64,000 nt of DNA, taken from Nocardioides humi (GTDB lineage: Bacteria > Actinomycetota > Actinomycetes > Propionibacteriales > Nocardioidaceae). The notes below the pieces were generated by a model that was not told the origin of the DNA, did no database searches, and worked only from the letters and a program-made list of their open reading frames with translations. Position numbers and translations under genes: made by a program. The DNA lies in contig NZ_CP041146.1 of the NCBI RefSeq assembly GCF_006494775.1, positions 6,070,501 through 6,134,500 of the forward strand. Reading direction: 5' to 3'. Each line of letters opens with the position of its first letter. Position 1 is the stretch's first letter. Of the stretch, positions 36,042-43,989 are shown one piece after another.

Positions 36042-36563
36042 TCACTTCCGCTTCGCGCGCAGCTTCACCCAGTGCGGCGGGTCGCCGAGCCGGCTCGCGC
36101 AGTTGGCGACGTCGACGGAGAGCTGCCCCGTGACCGTGCCGTTCTTCTTGAACCGCAGCTGCACCCGGCCCTCGAGGGTCTCCGGCTCGCCGTCGACGAC
36201 GAAGCTCTCCTGCCAGGCGAGGTCGACCCGGCCCTTCTTGATCTTGGCCTTCGGCATGGTGAACACGACCGGGAGCTGGGAGTAGCTGTTCGGGTAGGTG
36301 TAGCAGTGCAGCCAGACGCGGCTGCGCAGCTTGACGACCTTCTTCTTCTTGACCTTGAACCTGATCCACTCCGCGTCGACCGGCCGGCCGTCGTCCCCGA
36401 GCAGGTTGCCGGCGTAGCGGCCGGGCTTGGCCTTCGGCGCGGCCTCCGCGACCGGCGCGGAGCCGACCAGGCCCACCACCAGGACGGCGCTCAGCAGGCC
36501 GACCACGGCCCGGACTCCTCGGGAGCCGCGGGCCCGGCTCCTCGGCTGCGTGGTGCTCCTCAT
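36042..36563 (-). CDS. Secreted basic protein of unknown function
   Basis: The 173-residue protein has an Arg-rich start, a hydrophobic core (AVVGLLSAVLVVGLVGSA) and a likely cleavage after VAEAA, so it is exported. The mature part is rich in Lys and Arg (FKVKKKKVVKLRSRVWL) and predicted all-beta, with two or three cysteines (LHCYTYP, VANCASR). Similar Lys-rich single-domain exported proteins are frequent in Nocardioides; none has a known function. It follows the AraC-unrelated CrtA-like locus on the same strand but has its own gap. Confidence 0.68.
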   Translation of the reverse strand: MRSTTQPRSRARGSRGVRAVVGLLSAVLVVGLVGSAPVAEAAPKAKPGRYAGNLLGDDGRPVDAEWIRFKVKKKKVVKLRSRVWLHCYTYPNSYSQLPVVFTMPKAKIKKGRVDLAWQESFVVDGEPETLEGRVQLRFKKNGTVTGQLSVDVANCASRLGDPPHWVKLRAKRK

Positions 36564-36580
36564 CGTGCTCCGGCACTCCT

Positions 36581-37194
36581 TCACGATCGACCGACCCGGC
36601 CAGTGTCCCCGATGGCGGCAAGCCCCGTCACGGACCGCACCTCGGCGAGCGGGTCGCGGCCGCGCCAGGTGCCGTGCGCCGCCACCGGGCGGAAACGGAC
36701 GAAGAAGTGGTCGTCGATCCTGCCCTCCCCCTCGAAGCGCCGCCGGGTCGGGTCGTGGCTGCCGGCGCCGTAGGCGAACCGCGCCATCGCCGTCGGCGGA
36801 GCGCCACAGCGTGAACGTGCCGAACCCGAGCGGACCGTCCATGAGGCCGAGCCGGAAGGTCTCGTCCGGGTTGCGGTCGAGGTCGCGCAGCACCCGCCGG
36901 TTGCCCTGCACGAACGCGGGGACGCTGCGTGGGCGCACGAAGCCCAGGGTGAGCACGGCCAACGGCTCGTCGACCGTGAGGCGCTCGGTGCGGCCGCCCT
37001 GCGGGCGCCAGCCGTGCCAGTCGCCGCGCATCACCCGGACGGTGTCGAGCGCGACGGCCCACGACTCCACGGCGTCCTCGGTGTACGGCGCGGGCCAGGA
37101 CGGGTCCGCGAAGCAGGCGTCGCGCGCGGAGCGATCCTCCCAGCCGGGGCAGGTCCCGGAGCCGGTGCTCGACGAGGTGCAGCGACATGGTCAT
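36581..37194 (-). pseudogene. Spheroidene monooxygenase (CrtA)-like protein, two frameshifts
   Basis: Three frames join into one family-like protein of about 203 residues. Piece 1 starts at the ATG overlapping the tetR stop (MTMSLHLVEHRLRDLP). Piece 2 runs GWEDRSARDACFADPSWPAP, AVLTLGFVRPRSVPAFVQGN, LGFGTFTLWRSAD. Piece 3 runs MARFAYGAGSHDPTRRR, HGTWRGRDPL. The breaks lie at a GGGG run (37146-37149) and near 36787-36796; each is explained by one extra base, and removing both gives exactly 204 codons. CrtA-like proteins of actinobacteria are heme-oxygenase-like or of unknown role. ATGA coupling puts it in one operon with tetR. Confidence 0.62.
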
Positions 37195-37772
37195 GGCGCC
37201 AGCCAGCCCTCGATCACGGCCCACGCGGCGGCGGCGGGATCGGCCTCGTCGGGGAGCTGTCCGGCGGTCGTCAGCGCCGCCAGGCCGTGCACCTGGGCCC
37301 ACAGCGAGGTGACGACGGTGACCTCGTCGGCGGGCCGGAACGCACCGGCCTCCAACGCCCGGCGGACGGCGTCGGACACCCCGGCGATCGCCTGGAGCCG
37401 CGCCCGGTCGAGCTCCGGCGTCGGCGCGAGGCCGGCGGCACCCTCGGTGAACATCGCCTCGTAGAGACGGGGGTGGTCCAGCGCCCACTGGACGTAGCGC
37501 GCACCGAGCCCGGCGATGTCGGCGACGGGGTCGTCGCTCGCGGGCTGCGCCGCCTGCTCGGCACCGAAGTCGGTGAACGCCGCGATCAGCACCGCCCGAT
37601 GCAGCGCCTCCTTGCTCCCGAACAGGGAGTACACCGCCGCCGTGGACGTCCCCGCACGCTCCGCGACGTCCCGCAGCGCCAGGGCGGCGACCCCGCGCTC
37701 CGCCACCGTGTCCAGGGCGCACGCCATGATCCGCTCCCGCAGCTCCGCGGTGTGCGTTCGAGGTCGCGCCAT
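37191..37772 (-). CDS. TetR-family transcriptional regulator
   Basis: The 193-residue protein has the TetR DNA-binding domain at about 8-55 (RERIMACALDTVAERGVAALALRDVAERAGTSTAAVYSLFGSKEAL, helix-turn-helix in VAERAGTSTAAVYSLFG) and a C-terminal WHG/TetR_C_13-like ligand domain. A 10-bp palindrome, GTTATATAAC, lies 24-33 bp upstream and is a plausible self-operator. Downstream it overlaps the CrtA-like gene; upstream are the ABC-2 exporter genes on the same strand, which it may also control. Confidence 0.88.
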   Translation of the reverse strand: MARPRTHTAELRERIMACALDTVAERGVAALALRDVAERAGTSTAAVYSLFGSKEALHRAVLIAAFTDFGAEQAAQPASDDPVADIAGLGARYVQWALDHPRLYEAMFTEGAAGLAPTPELDRARLQAIAGVSDAVRRALEAGAFRPADEVTVVTSLWAQVHGLAALTTAGQLPDEADPAAAAWAVIEGWLAP

Positions 37773-37795
37773 GCCGGCAGGTTAATCCAGACGAC

Positions 37796-37805
37796 GTTAT
37801 ATAAC
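37796..37805. promoter_or_regulatory. GTTATATAAC palindrome, candidate TetR operator
   Basis: The perfect 10-bp AT-rich dyad GTTATATAAC lies in the 47-bp gap between the ABC-2 permease stop and the tetR start, within a local AT-rich patch that contrasts with the surrounding GC-rich DNA. The position fits a promoter/operator for tetR. Confidence 0.45.
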
Positions 37806-37819
37806 AAGGTGAGAATTGG

Positions 37820-39388
37820 CTAGCCGATGTCCCTCTCGCGGAAGCGCCACCACGCCACGGCGAGCAGCACCGCCGTCACCGCGCTCAGGCCGCCGGCGCT
37901 CCCCCAGCTCCACGCGTGGGCGGGCAGCGACGGCACATGGGAGTACGGCGACAGCCCGGTCAGCCAGCCCGGGAGCTCGAGCAGGTCGCCGAGCAGGCTC
38001 AGCGTGAGGAAGGCGGCGGGCCAGGCCCAGACGAGAAGCGCCCAGCGCAGCCCGGCGGCGAGGGAGAGCACCGCCAGCGCGCCCACCGCCCAGGCCGCGG
38101 GCACCCAGGCGAGCGCGGCGAGGAGCAGGTTCCCGATGCCGGGCCCGTCGGCGGCGACGTACCCGATCCAGAGCCCGACGCCGGTCACGGCGAGCAGCCA
38201 GGCGGTGCCCACGAGGGCGAGGGTGGCCGACGCCGCGAACCACCCGCCGCGGCTGGTGGCGGTCGCGAGGACCAGCTCGGCGCGGCCGTCCTCCTCGTCG
38301 CGGCCGGCGTGGCTGACGACCGTCACGGCGAAGTACGTGAGCACGACCGCGACGACCGAGAGGATCGCGGCCGCCAGGGCGCCGCCCAGCTCGTCGATGA
38401 TCGACTGCGCCACCTCGGAGTCCAGCAGGTCGCCGATGCCCGGCGCGATCATCCCGAACACGATGCCCAGCCCGCCGGCCGCGAGGGACCACAGCACGAG
38501 CGTCGTGCCGTGCACCTTGACCGCCAGCGCGAACGCGTCGGCCAGCCGCGGCGATCCGGTCCGCGGCCCCGGACGAGCGGCCACCAGGCCCGCGCCGAGG
38601 TCGCGCCGCGACCGGAGCACGGCCGCGACCGCGAGCAGGAGCGCGGCCAGCGCGACGTAGCAGGCCAGCAGCCACCAGCGCTGGTCGCCGTACGCCCGGA
38701 CCCGGGTGTTCCACCCCAGCGGCGAGAGCCAGCTCAGCCAACCGGGACCGGTGTCGCCGGCCGCACGGAGCACGAACAGCACGCCGACCGCTCCGGCGGC
38801 GTACGCCGCGCAGGTCCGCGCGCTGGCGGAGAGCTGGGCGGTCACGGCGGCGATGCCCGCCGCGACGAGCGCGGTCCCCGCCCACACGGCGCCGAAGGCC
38901 AGCGAGCCGACCGGGTCCAGGCCCGACACGGTGTTGCCGGCCGCGGTGAGCGCGCCGAGGGCGACCGCCAGCGCCACGGCCTCGACGGCGGTCGCGACCA
39001 GGGGCGCGTGCCGGCCGACGGCGGTGCCGCCCACCAGCTCCGTGCGCCCGGTCTCCTCCTCGACCCGGGTGTGCCGGCGCACCACCACGACGAACAGGAC
39101 GGCCACGAAGACGGCGTACAGGACGGTCATCTTGGTCATCGCCAGCTCGCCCTCGCTGGTGACGTCGAGGACCGGGCCGTAGAGCGCGACGATCGCGGGA
39201 CTCGCGTTGATCGCCTCCGCGGCGCGCACCCGGTCGGCCTGGTCGGCGTACAGGCCCGGGGTCGCGGCCGCGGACGCCACGCTCATCAGCACCAGTACGC
39301 CGACGGCGACCGGCGCCAGGATCCGGTCCTGGCACAGCGCGAGCCGGAGCAGCAGCGGCCACCCGGCGGTGCTCGGGGAGCGGCTCAC
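37820..39388 (-). CDS. ABC-2-type transporter permease, large form
   Basis: The 522-residue protein has about 12 hydrophobic segments with a duplicated organisation: [33 protein letters not shown] near 90, and the matching [35 protein letters not shown] near 355. The paired R-x-EE-x-GR-x-EL motifs are typical of actinobacterial multidrug-type exporters paired with a DrrA-like ATPase. The GTG start overlaps the ATPase stop (GTGA). Cargo unknown; a TetR gene follows, as in drug-inducible exporters. Confidence 0.85.
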   Translation of the reverse strand: MSRSPSTAGWPLLLRLALCQDRILAPVAVGVLVLMSVASAAATPGLYADQADRVRAAEAINASPAIVALYGPVLDVTSEGELAMTKMTVLYAVFVAVLFVVVVRRHTRVEEETGRTELVGGTAVGRHAPLVATAVEAVALAVALGALTAAGNTVSGLDPVGSLAFGAVWAGTALVAAGIAAVTAQLSASARTCAAYAAGAVGVLFVLRAAGDTGPGWLSWLSPLGWNTRVRAYGDQRWWLLACYVALAALLLAVAAVLRSRRDLGAGLVAARPGPRTGSPRLADAFALAVKVHGTTLVLWSLAAGGLGIVFGMIAPGIGDLLDSEVAQSIIDELGGALAAAILSVVAVVLTYFAVTVVSHAGRDEEDGRAELVLATATSRGGWFAASATLALVGTAWLLAVTGVGLWIGYVAADGPGIGNLLLAALAWVPAAWAVGALAVLSLAAGLRWALLVWAWPAAFLTLSLLGDLLELPGWLTGLSPYSHVPSLPAHAWSWGSAGGLSAVTAVLLAVAWWRFRERDIG

Positions 39389-40290
39389 CGTCCGGCCTCC
39401 GACCGGTCGCGGTAGGCGTCGAGGAAGAGCTCCTCCAGGCTGGGCGGCGTGCTCGTCAGCGCGATGACGCCGGCGGCGGTGAGGGCGGCCAGCACCGCGG
39501 GCAGGCCGTCGGGGTCGACCGTGCAGGTGACCTGGGCCCCGTCGACGGCGAGGTCGTGGACGCCGGGCGTGCCGGCGAGGTCGGGCACGGTGCCGCTCAG
39601 GGTGGCGACGATCCGGCTGCGGCTCAGGTGGCGCAGGTCGCTGATCCGGCCGGTCTCGACGACCCGGCCCTCGCGGATGATCGTGACCCGGTCGGCCAGG
39701 CGGTCGACCTCGCTGAGGATGTGGCTGGACAGCAGCACGGTCGCGCCGTGTGCGGTGTGCTCGGCGACGCACTCGTTGAAGACCTGCTCCATCAGCGGGT
39801 CCAGCCCGGACGTCGGCTCGTCGAGGATCAGCAGGTCGGGCTCGGTCGCGAACGCGGCGACCAGCGCGACCTTCTGCCGGTTGCCCTTGGAGTACGCCCG
39901 GCCGCGCTTGGTCGGGTCGAGCGCGAACCGCTCGACCAGCTCGTCGCGCCGCGACGCGGCCGGGTCGGCGCCCCGCATCCGGATCAGCAGGTCGACGATC
40001 TCGCCGCCGCTCAGGTTGGGCCACAGGCTCACGTCGCCCGGCACGTAGGCGAGCCGGCGGTGCAGCACGGCGGCGTCGCGCCACGGGTCGCCGCCCAGGA
40101 TCCGCACCTCCCCCGCGTCCTTGCGCAGCAGGCCGAGCAGCACCCGGATCGTCGTGGACTTCCCCGCCCCGTTGGGACCGAGGAAGCCGTGCACCTCTCC
40201 CGGCTCGACCGCCAGGTCGAGCCCGTCGAGGGCCCGGAACGCACCGAAGGTCTTCACGAGGCCGCGGACCTCGATGAGGGGACTCGTCAT
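39385..40290 (-). CDS. ABC transporter ATP-binding protein, DrrA-like
   Basis: The 301-residue ATPase has Walker [13 protein letters not shown] near residue 41, signature [15 protein letters not shown] (divergent LSGGQ) near 135, Walker [15 protein letters not shown] near 157, and the H-loop [13 protein letters not shown] near 190. A C-terminal regulatory domain of about 85 residues follows. It powers the overlapping large permease. The GNAT gene diverges from it with a 33-bp gap. Confidence 0.9.
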   Translation of the reverse strand: MTSPLIEVRGLVKTFGAFRALDGLDLAVEPGEVHGFLGPNGAGKSTTIRVLLGLLRKDAGEVRILGGDPWRDAAVLHRRLAYVPGDVSLWPNLSGGEIVDLLIRMRGADPAASRRDELVERFALDPTKRGRAYSKGNRQKVALVAAFATEPDLLILDEPTSGLDPLMEQVFNECVAEHTAHGATVLLSSHILSEVDRLADRVTIIREGRVVETGRISDLRHLSRSRIVATLSGTVPDLAGTPGVHDLAVDGAQVTCTVDPDGLPAVLAALTAAGVIALTSTPPSLEELFLDAYRDRSEAGR

Positions 40291-40323
40291 GGCTCCATCA
40301 TGCGCGTACGGGAGGATCGAACC

Positions 40324-40782
40324 ATGCAGATCGCCGCCGACGACCCCCGCCGGCCCGACGTCCTGGCCCTGCTCGAGGAGCACCTCGCCGACATGTACGC
40401 CACCTCGCCCGCCGAGAGCGTCCACGCCCTCGACCCGGACGCGCTCGCCGGCCCCGGGCTGAGCTTCTGGACCGCCCGCGACGGCGACGGCGCGCTGCTC
40501 GGGTGCGCCGCCCTCAAGCGGCTCTCCGACGAGCACGCGGAGCTGAAGTCGATGCGGACCGCGGCCACGGCCCGGCGCCGCGGCGTGGCCGGGCGGCTGC
40601 TCGACCACGTGCTGGGCGAGGCCCGCGAGCGGGGGCACACCCGGCTCAGCCTGGAGACCGGGACCGAGGACTACTTCGCCCCCGCCCGCGCGCTGTACCT
40701 CGCCCGCGGCTTCCGGGAGTGCGGGCCCTTCGAGGGCTACGCGCTCGACCCGAACAGCGTGTTCCTCACCCTCGCGCTCTGA
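40324..40782 (+). CDS. GNAT-family N-acetyltransferase
   Basis: The 152-residue protein is a single GNAT domain. [25 protein letters not shown] gives beta4, [22 protein letters not shown] near 82 is the acetyl-CoA pyrophosphate loop (R-x-x-G-x-A), [23 protein letters not shown] gives beta5/alpha4, and [19 protein letters not shown] is the end. It resembles YafP/PaiA-like small-molecule acetyltransferases with unknown substrate. A GGGAGG site precedes the ATG. Confidence 0.88.
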   Translation: MQIAADDPRRPDVLALLEEHLADMYATSPAESVHALDPDALAGPGLSFWTARDGDGALLGCAALKRLSDEHAELKSMRTAATARRRGVAGRLLDHVLGEARERGHTRLSLETGTEDYFAPARALYLARGFRECGPFEGYALDPNSVFLTLAL

Positions 40783-40820
40783 GCCGCCCGCCGGCCGGCC
40801 CGCGTCCGGTCACCAGGCGC

Positions 40821-42239
40821 TCACTGCCAGGCGCGCACCCAGTCGACCTCCAGGGTCGAGCTGTCCGGCATGGCCGCGACCGGTGCGTTCCAGGCCGCGC
40901 CCCAGACCTGGGTGAGGACGAGGTAGAAGGGCTGGTCGAAGGGCTGCGGCGGCGTCTGCCTCGTCGGCGTCCAGCGGTGGCTGAAGCAGAGCTTGTCGTC
41001 GTAGTAGAACCGCATCACCGTGGGCGTCCACTCCACCGCGTACGTGTGGAACGCGCTGCTGGCGGTGGGTATCGCGCAGGTCCCGCCCGAGCTGAGCAGC
41101 GGCACCTCGCCCTCGTAGTGGACCGACGGGTAGACGTTCGCGGGCCGGGCGCTGAACCACTCGGCGACGTCGATCTCCCCCGACGCCGGCCACACGCCGT
41201 ACGTGTGCTCCTGGGGGTACAGCCAGAAGGCGGCGTGCGAGCCCGCGATGCCGCGCTCCGCCGGCACCCGCATCCGCGCCTCGAAGCGCCCGTAGACCTG
41301 GGTGAACCGCGACCGGGTGGCGACGGTCGCCACGGTCGCGCGGGAGGCGAAGCTGCCGTAGGGACTGACGCAGGTGAACGGCGGCAGGTTGCGGCGGGAG
41401 GTCAGCCGCAGCACCCCGCCGCCGACGCTGATGGTCTCCGGGTTGCTGACGTAGCAGCCCGCGTCCCCGCCGACCATGCCGCTGAACCACGTCTGCTGCG
41501 GCATCCACTTGGCGCCGTCCAGGGTGGAGCCGTCGAACTCGTCGACGAAGGTGCAGGACCAGTAGGTGTCGTCGGACTTCTGCGGCCGCTCACCGCAGTC
41601 GTCGGACGGCGCCGCCGGCTCGGCCTCCTCGGCAGGCTCCGCGGGAGCGGCCTCCTCCGGGGACTTCTCCGCCGGCTCCTGCGCTGGCTCCTCGGGCCGC
41701 TGCTCGGCCGCGGGGACGTCGGGCGTCGGCAGGTCCGGCCGGGGGTCGGGCTCGGCCGGCGAGGCGGGCGAGGCCGGTGTCGGCACCGCCGCCGGAGGCG
41801 CCACGTCGGCGCCGCCGGGCGCCGGCGCAGCGGCCGGTGCCACCGTGAGCTTGCGGACGACGCTCGCCCGCCCGTCCGCGACGACCCGGTAGCTGCGGGT
41901 CCGGCTCGGGAGCACGGTCGTCACGACGTACTGCCCACGACGCGAGGCGCGGTCCCGGGCGACGTCCTTCCAGCCCGTCGCGCGGCGTACCTGGAGCCGG
42001 GCGGCGGCCCGTGGCCGGACCCGGCCCGCGAAGGCGAGCCGCACCCCCTGCTGGATCGGGAGGCTGATCGTCGGCCGCGCCGCCCGGCGCTCGGCGGCTG
42101 TGGGCTGGACCTGGTCCGGCACCACGCCGAGCCCGAGCGCGACGGCGATGACGGCGCCGACGACGAGCGGGGTCGGCCGCCAGTGGCGGCGCGGCCTTCG
42201 AGGCGGGCTGTCCGGCCGTAGGGTCGACGGGTTCCCCAT
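40821..42239 (-). CDS. Secreted glycoside hydrolase family 16 endoglycanase
   Basis: The 472-residue protein has a membrane/signal helix (residues 24-40), an N-terminal beta domain with RLQVRRATGWKDVARDRASRRGQY (a repeated surface-layer-like module), a Pro/Ala/Glu linker (about 135-215), and a GH16 jelly-roll from about 225. The catalytic E-x-D-x-x-E is in ASGEIDVAEWF near residue 361; VYGRFEARMRVP and FHTYAVEWTP are other GH16 marks. It likely cuts beta-1,3/1,4-glucan or a related polysaccharide outside the cell. The mRNA leader contains a folded segment that would hold the ribosome site near a stem. Confidence 0.87.
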   Translation of the reverse strand: MGNPSTLRPDSPPRRPRRHWRPTPLVVGAVIAVALGLGVVPDQVQPTAAERRAARPTISLPIQQGVRLAFAGRVRPRAAARLQVRRATGWKDVARDRASRRGQYVVTTVLPSRTRSYRVVADGRASVVRKLTVAPAAAPAPGGADVAPPAAVPTPASPASPAEPDPRPDLPTPDVPAAEQRPEEPAQEPAEKSPEEAAPAEPAEEAEPAAPSDDCGERPQKSDDTYWSCTFVDEFDGSTLDGAKWMPQQTWFSGMVGGDAGCYVSNPETISVGGGVLRLTSRRNLPPFTCVSPYGSFASRATVATVATRSRFTQVYGRFEARMRVPAERGIAGSHAAFWLYPQEHTYGVWPASGEIDVAEWFSARPANVYPSVHYEGEVPLLSSGGTCAIPTASSAFHTYAVEWTPTVMRFYYDDKLCFSHRWTPTRQTPPQPFDQPFYLVLTQVWGAAWNAPVAAMPDSSTLEVDWVRAWQ

Positions 42240-42247
42240 GAGAAATT

Positions 42248-42329
42248 CCCCTTTCCGCGCAGCATCCGCAGGCGCCCAGCGTCGAGAGCTGGGACGGACG
42301 AGAGCAGCAGGGAGCAGGCGCCGCGGAAA
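42248..42329 (-). promoter_or_regulatory. Structured 5' leader of the GH16 gene
   Basis: Read leftward, TTTCCGCG (42322-42329) can pair with CGCGGAAA (42252-42259), enclosing an inner hairpin CCCAGC/GCTGGG (42288-42293 with 42275-42280). The ribosome-binding GGGG (42248-42251) directly adjoins the outer stem, 8 nt from the ATG. This could hide or expose the ribosome site. It does not match a riboswitch class I know. Confidence 0.4.
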
Positions 42330-42446
42330 CTCACGGCCACGAGGTCAGGCGTCGGCATAGCCCGAGAACGACGCTCTGTTCCTCACTGCATGTGGATGAC
42401 GTGGCTGTACCCGGTCTCGACGAAGCCATCCGACCCAAGACTCGAA

Positions 42447-43061
42447 TCAGTGCGGGGCAGCGTTCTCCACCGCGACCACCAGCGCCCCGGCGTCGCGGAC
42501 CGCCCGGTCGAGCACCGCCCGCCGCGGATCCGGTACGTCGAGCCAGGGCCCGACCACGGCGAGCGAGCGGAGTCGCGGGTCCGCGAGCACCTCGGCCACC
42601 GCGGTCCGGTCGCCGCCGGTCACGATCTCCCGCGCACCGGCCAGCACGGTGTGCGCGTGCTCCGCGGCCGCCTCGTAGGCCACCCGCGCCTGGTTCGCCC
42701 GCCGGCGGGCGAAGCGCTGCTGGGACTGGCCTCCGGCCTTGGTGCGGCCCTGCACATGACGCTGGCCGACCTTGCTCGCCACGACCGCGCCGGCCTCGAC
42801 CCGGGCGACGGCGAACCCGCCCTTGCGGACCAGCAGCACGCCCCACACGGCCGGCGCCGCGACCCGCTCGCCCAGCGCGTCGGCGTCGGGCGGGCCGTCG
42901 TACTCCTGGGAGAAGGGCAGCCGGGCCGCGAACCAGGAGCCGTCCGGCGCCGCGCCATGGAGCGCCCCGTCGGCGACCCGGAGGTCGGGGTCGCCGTGGG
43001 AGGCGGCGAAATTCGCCCGCCAGCGCGGCCAGCGCGCGGGCGGGACCAGGACCTCGAGCAC
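42447..43061 (-). CDS. acVLRF1-family peptidyl-tRNA hydrolase (ribosome rescue)
   Basis: The 204-residue protein is an actinobacterial Vms1/ANKZF1-like release factor: the key loop GGQSQQRFARRR near residue 116 carries the Gln that replaces the GGQ of eRF1-like factors, preceded by VGQRHVQGRTKA. It is thought to free nascent chains from peptidyl-tRNA on stalled 50S subunits. The GTG start (LEVLVPPARW) is 6 nt after a leftward TACCGT box (43068-43073), leaderless. It is divergent from the SRPBCC gene, sharing a 41-bp promoter gap. Confidence 0.85.
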   Translation of the reverse strand: MLEVLVPPARWPRWRANFAASHGDPDLRVADGALHGAAPDGSWFAARLPFSQEYDGPPDADALGERVAAPAVWGVLLVRKGGFAVARVEAGAVVASKVGQRHVQGRTKAGGQSQQRFARRRANQARVAYEAAAEHAHTVLAGAREIVTGGDRTAVAEVLADPRLRSLAVVGPWLDVPDPRRAVLDRAVRDAGALVVAVENAAPH

Positions 43062-43102
43062 AGGGGCACGGTACCGACGAGAACGTGTTCTAGCCTTGGG
43101 GC

Positions 43103-43600
43103 ATGGCTGCCCTGCACCCGTGCGATCGCGTCGGCGTCGACTTCGTCGACAGCGCACCCCACCGCTTCGCCAACAGCGTCGACCTCGCGATCACGCCGGA
43201 GCAGCTGTTCGAGGTGTTCGCGGATGCCGAGGCGTGGCCGCGCTGGGCCAGCGTGATCCGGCACGTCGAGTGGACCTCTCCCCTGCCTCCTCGGGCCGGC
43301 AGCACCCGGGCGGTGTCCATGCTGGCCGGACTGGAGGGCGCCGAGGAGTTCCTGGTCTGGGATCCCCCGCGGCAGATGGCCTTCCGCTTCAACGAGGCCT
43401 CGGAGCGGTCGATCCGCGCCTTCGCCGAGCGCTATGACATCGTCCCCACGCCCGGCGGCTGCCGGCTCACCTGGACCCTCGCGCTCGACGTCGGCGGCAT
43501 CGGGCGCCACTTCATGCCGCTCAGCGGCCTGGTCTCCAATGCCGCCTTCCGCCACTTCCTGAAGCGGCTGCGTGGCTACACCGACGAGCGGTTCGGCTGA
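43103..43600 (+). CDS. SRPBCC (START/polyketide cyclase-like) protein
   Basis: The 165-residue protein has the helix-grip fold signature: FANSVDLAITPEQLFEVFADAEAWPRWASVIRHVEW near residue 22-58, then MLAGLEGAEEFLVWDPPRQMAFRFNE and a long C-terminal helix. Such proteins bind hydrophobic ligands; no substrate is predictable. The ATG is 6 nt after TAGCCT (43091-43096), leaderless. Confidence 0.85.
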   Translation: MAALHPCDRVGVDFVDSAPHRFANSVDLAITPEQLFEVFADAEAWPRWASVIRHVEWTSPLPPRAGSTRAVSMLAGLEGAEEFLVWDPPRQMAFRFNEASERSIRAFAERYDIVPTPGGCRLTWTLALDVGGIGRHFMPLSGLVSNAAFRHFLKRLRGYTDERFG

Positions 43601-43618
43601 GCTGCACGTACGTGCAGC
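43601..43618. promoter_or_regulatory. hipBA operator 1 (palindrome)
   Basis: Perfect 18-bp palindrome GCTGCACGTACGTGCAGC, immediately after the SRPBCC stop codon. Core GCACGT-A-CGTGC is shared with operators 2 and 3. Centre at 43609.5. Confidence 0.65.
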
Positions 43619-43662
43619 CTGCATCGGTTTCCCGGGTCATCACGGATCCTTTCAGACTGTGG

Positions 43663-43678
43663 CCGCACGTTCGTGCGG
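43663..43678. promoter_or_regulatory. hipBA operator 2 (palindrome)
   Basis: 16-bp dyad CCGCACGTTCGTGCGG with a TT centre. Centre at 43670.5, exactly 61 bp from operator 1 and 61 bp from operator 3. Confidence 0.7.
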
Positions 43679-43721
43679 AAATACTCATTCTGGGGCGTTC
43701 TGGACGCGTATTCTGGGATCG

Positions 43722-43741
43722 GGCCGCACGTTCGTGCGGCC
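43722..43741. promoter_or_regulatory. hipBA operator 3 (palindrome)
   Basis: 20-bp dyad GGCCGCACGTTCGTGCGGCC, 20 bp before the hipB ATG and just downstream of a TATTCT -10-like hexamer (43709-43714), so binding here would block the promoter. Centre at 43731.5. Confidence 0.72.
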
Positions 43742-43761
43742 GTATCGACGAGGAGGCGACG

Positions 43762-43989
43762 ATGACCGCTCCCCCCGGCGGCAGGCTGGCCGCCGAGGTG
43801 CGCGCCCGGCGGGCGCAGCTCGGCCTGCGCCAGGAGGAGGTCGCCGACCTGGCCGGCGTCTCCGAGCGCTTCGTCCACTCCCTGGAGAACGGCAAACGGA
43901 CCGTGCAGCTCGACAAGGTGCTGGCCGTCCTCAACGCGCTCGGCCTGCACCTGGAGCTCCATCGCGGCGCCGATGGCGAGATCCGATGA
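43762..43989 (+). CDS. hipB: HipB-type XRE antitoxin/repressor
   Basis: The 75-residue protein is a single Cro/C1-type helix-turn-helix: AAEVRARRAQLGLRQEEVADLAGVSERFVHSLENGKRTVQLDKVLAVLNALGL, with recognition helix in SERFVHSLENG. It should bind the three upstream palindromes and neutralise the HipA kinase encoded by the next gene, which overlaps it by 4 bp (ATGA). The ATG is preceded by a strong GAGGAGG ribosome site, supporting this start over an in-frame ATG 150 bp upstream that would translate the operators. Confidence 0.92.
   Translation: MTAPPGGRLAAEVRARRAQLGLRQEEVADLAGVSERFVHSLENGKRTVQLDKVLAVLNALGLHLELHRGADGEIR

Noticed and set aside
42240..42446. A known c-di-AMP (ydaO) riboswitch before the GH16 gene
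   Set aside because: The leader forms stems, but the conserved ydaO sequence blocks are not visible, so no class was assigned.
43612..43761. An N-terminally longer HipB starting at 43612
   Set aside because: It would translate through two operator palindromes, while the ATG at 43762 has a strong GAGGAGG ribosome site and gives the normal antitoxin length.
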